Translations under genes and position numbers: made by a program
Source of the DNA: Rathayibacter sp. VKM Ac-2759
Lineage (GTDB): Bacteria; Actinomycetota; Actinomycetes; Actinomycetales; Microbacteriaceae
Assembly (NCBI RefSeq): GCF_009834225.1
Contig: NZ_CP047176.1
Location: 2,542,001 to 2,606,000, forward strand
DNA: 64,000 nt
Direction: 5' to 3'
Shown: in pieces, positions 63,398 to 64,000 of the stretch
Numbering within the stretch: position 1 is the stretch's first letter
Layout: every line of letters starts with the position of its first letter
The notes under the pieces: model-generated
Seen by the model: only the letters and a program-made list of their open reading frames with translations
Databases searched by the model: none
What the model was told of the DNA's origin: nothing

Positions 63398-64000
63398 ATG
63401 ACCGATGCAGCTCAGTGGCCGCCGCCCTCAGGGCCCTCCGACGCCCCTGACCGCGACGTCGTCGCGCCCGCGCCGCCGGCCCCGCCCGCGGCCTGGTCGT
63501 CGACCGGTTCCTGGCAGCAGCCGGGGCCCGCTTCGGGACCGGCGCCGGCGTGGACGCCGCCGCCCCGGCCCGGTCTCATCCCGCTCCGCCCCCTCGGCTT
63601 CGGGACCCTCCTCGGCGCGCCGTTCCAGGTGCTGCGGCGCAGCCCCCGCACCACGCTCGGCGTCGCCCTGCTCGTGCAGGGGGTCGGCTCCGTCCTCGCA
63701 CTCGTGATCTACGGAGTCGTCGCCGTCCTCGCCGTCGGGCGCGTCGAGCAGGCGGACGCCGCCGACCAGGACGCGGTCGGCGCGGGCGCCCTCGCCGTCG
63801 TGATCCTCGCCGCGCTCATCCCGCTCGCCGTCGCTCTCGCCACCGGAGCCCTGGTGCAGGGCGTGGTGGTGCTGGAGGTCTCGCGCGGGGTCCTCGGCGA
63901 GCGCCCCACTCTGCGGCAGCTCCTCGGGCGCCTCCGCGGCCGGTTCTGGGCTCTCGTCGGCTGGACGGTGCTGCAGGGCGTCGGCACGGCCCTGCTGGTC
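63398..64000 (+). CDS. membrane protein, possibly GPDPase-type membrane domain (3' end cut)
   Basis: Open to the window edge; 201 codons seen. The first 60 residues are Pro/Ala-rich (PPPSGPSDAPD...), then FGTLLGAPFQVLRRSPR and hydrophobic helices (about 85-112, 128-150), with RPTLRQLLGRLRGRFWALV before the edge. Proteins next to mtrA in this family are often annotated as glycerophosphodiesterase membrane-domain proteins; I cannot confirm it from the part seen. ATG at 63398 is seven bases after a CAGCAT -10-like box and so could be leaderless; ATG at 63389 is in frame. Confidence 0.7.
   Translation, partial: MTDAAQWPPPSGPSDAPDRDVVAPAPPAPPAAWSSTGSWQQPGPASGPAPAWTPPPRPGLIPLRPLGFGTLLGAPFQVLRRSPRTTLGVALLVQGVGSVLALVIYGVVAVLAVGRVEQADAADQDAVGAGALAVVILAALIPLAVALATGALVQGVVVLEVSRGVLGERPTLRQLLGRLRGRFWALVGWTVLQGVGTALLV

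Overview
This 64 kb window is chromosomal DNA of a very GC-rich actinobacterium, most likely a Microbacteriaceae (Rathayibacter, Clavibacter or Curtobacterium relatives; the genus is not settled by what I can see). The grounds are extreme GC bias with long spurious reading frames on the opposite strand, actinobacterial marker genes (mca, whiB, sigR/rsrA, pdtaS, kgd, mtrAB-lpqB) and several gene orders that match Mycobacterium. I see no tRNA, rRNA, CRISPR array, insertion sequence or prophage.

Layout. 1-6073: a PhoH/PIN-type protein (cut by the window edge), a class V aminotransferase, a cis-prenyltransferase, a hemolysin III homologue, a small membrane protein, mycothiol conjugate amidase, a DUF4307-like membrane protein and GreA; the part from 2039 on resembles M. 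tuberculosis Rv1080c-Rv1086. 6074-6374: intergenic pair of palindromic repeats. 6375-12732: threonine deaminase, an AI-2E/PerM-type permease and a four-gene ABC importer. 12893-16229: YcaQ-like protein plus TetR regulator, then HtpX and LemA. 16230-17306: a 1.1 kb gene-free pyrimidine-rich stretch with nested direct repeats and palindromes, directly upstream of a DUF222/HNH nuclease-like gene (17307-18662). 18901-22377: GNAT, Ung, S51 peptidase-like, phosphoribosyltransferase and SDR. 22447-29514: acyltransferase, MetY and MetX (methionine synthesis by sulfhydrylation), then a three-gene signalling cassette.

29731-36690: MFS pump, thiamine-binding DUF77 protein, GT87-like mannosyltransferase, an FMN-binding lipoprotein/ApbE/NqrB-RnfD-FNR electron-transfer module, and NnrD. 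36927-41952: two CNNM/CorC-type proteins, CorA and GuaB1-type GMP reductase. 42189-45947: the giant Kgd enzyme, closed by a 70-nt hairpin. 46053-54541: RsrA-SigR, AroA-RsgA-Bcp, aldo-keto reductase, a membrane protein, WhiB1-like, a PdtaS-like kinase and a small conserved protein. 54683-63259: SecA, Hpf, ComF, LpqB, MtrB, MtrA, and finally a truncated membrane protein.

Most genes are housekeeping, and stop/start overlaps mark operons. The less ordinary parts are the flavinylation module, the three-gene signalling cassette with a partner that lacks kinase boxes, and the families of intergenic repeats, one of them beside the DUF222/HNH gene. Several genes look leaderless.
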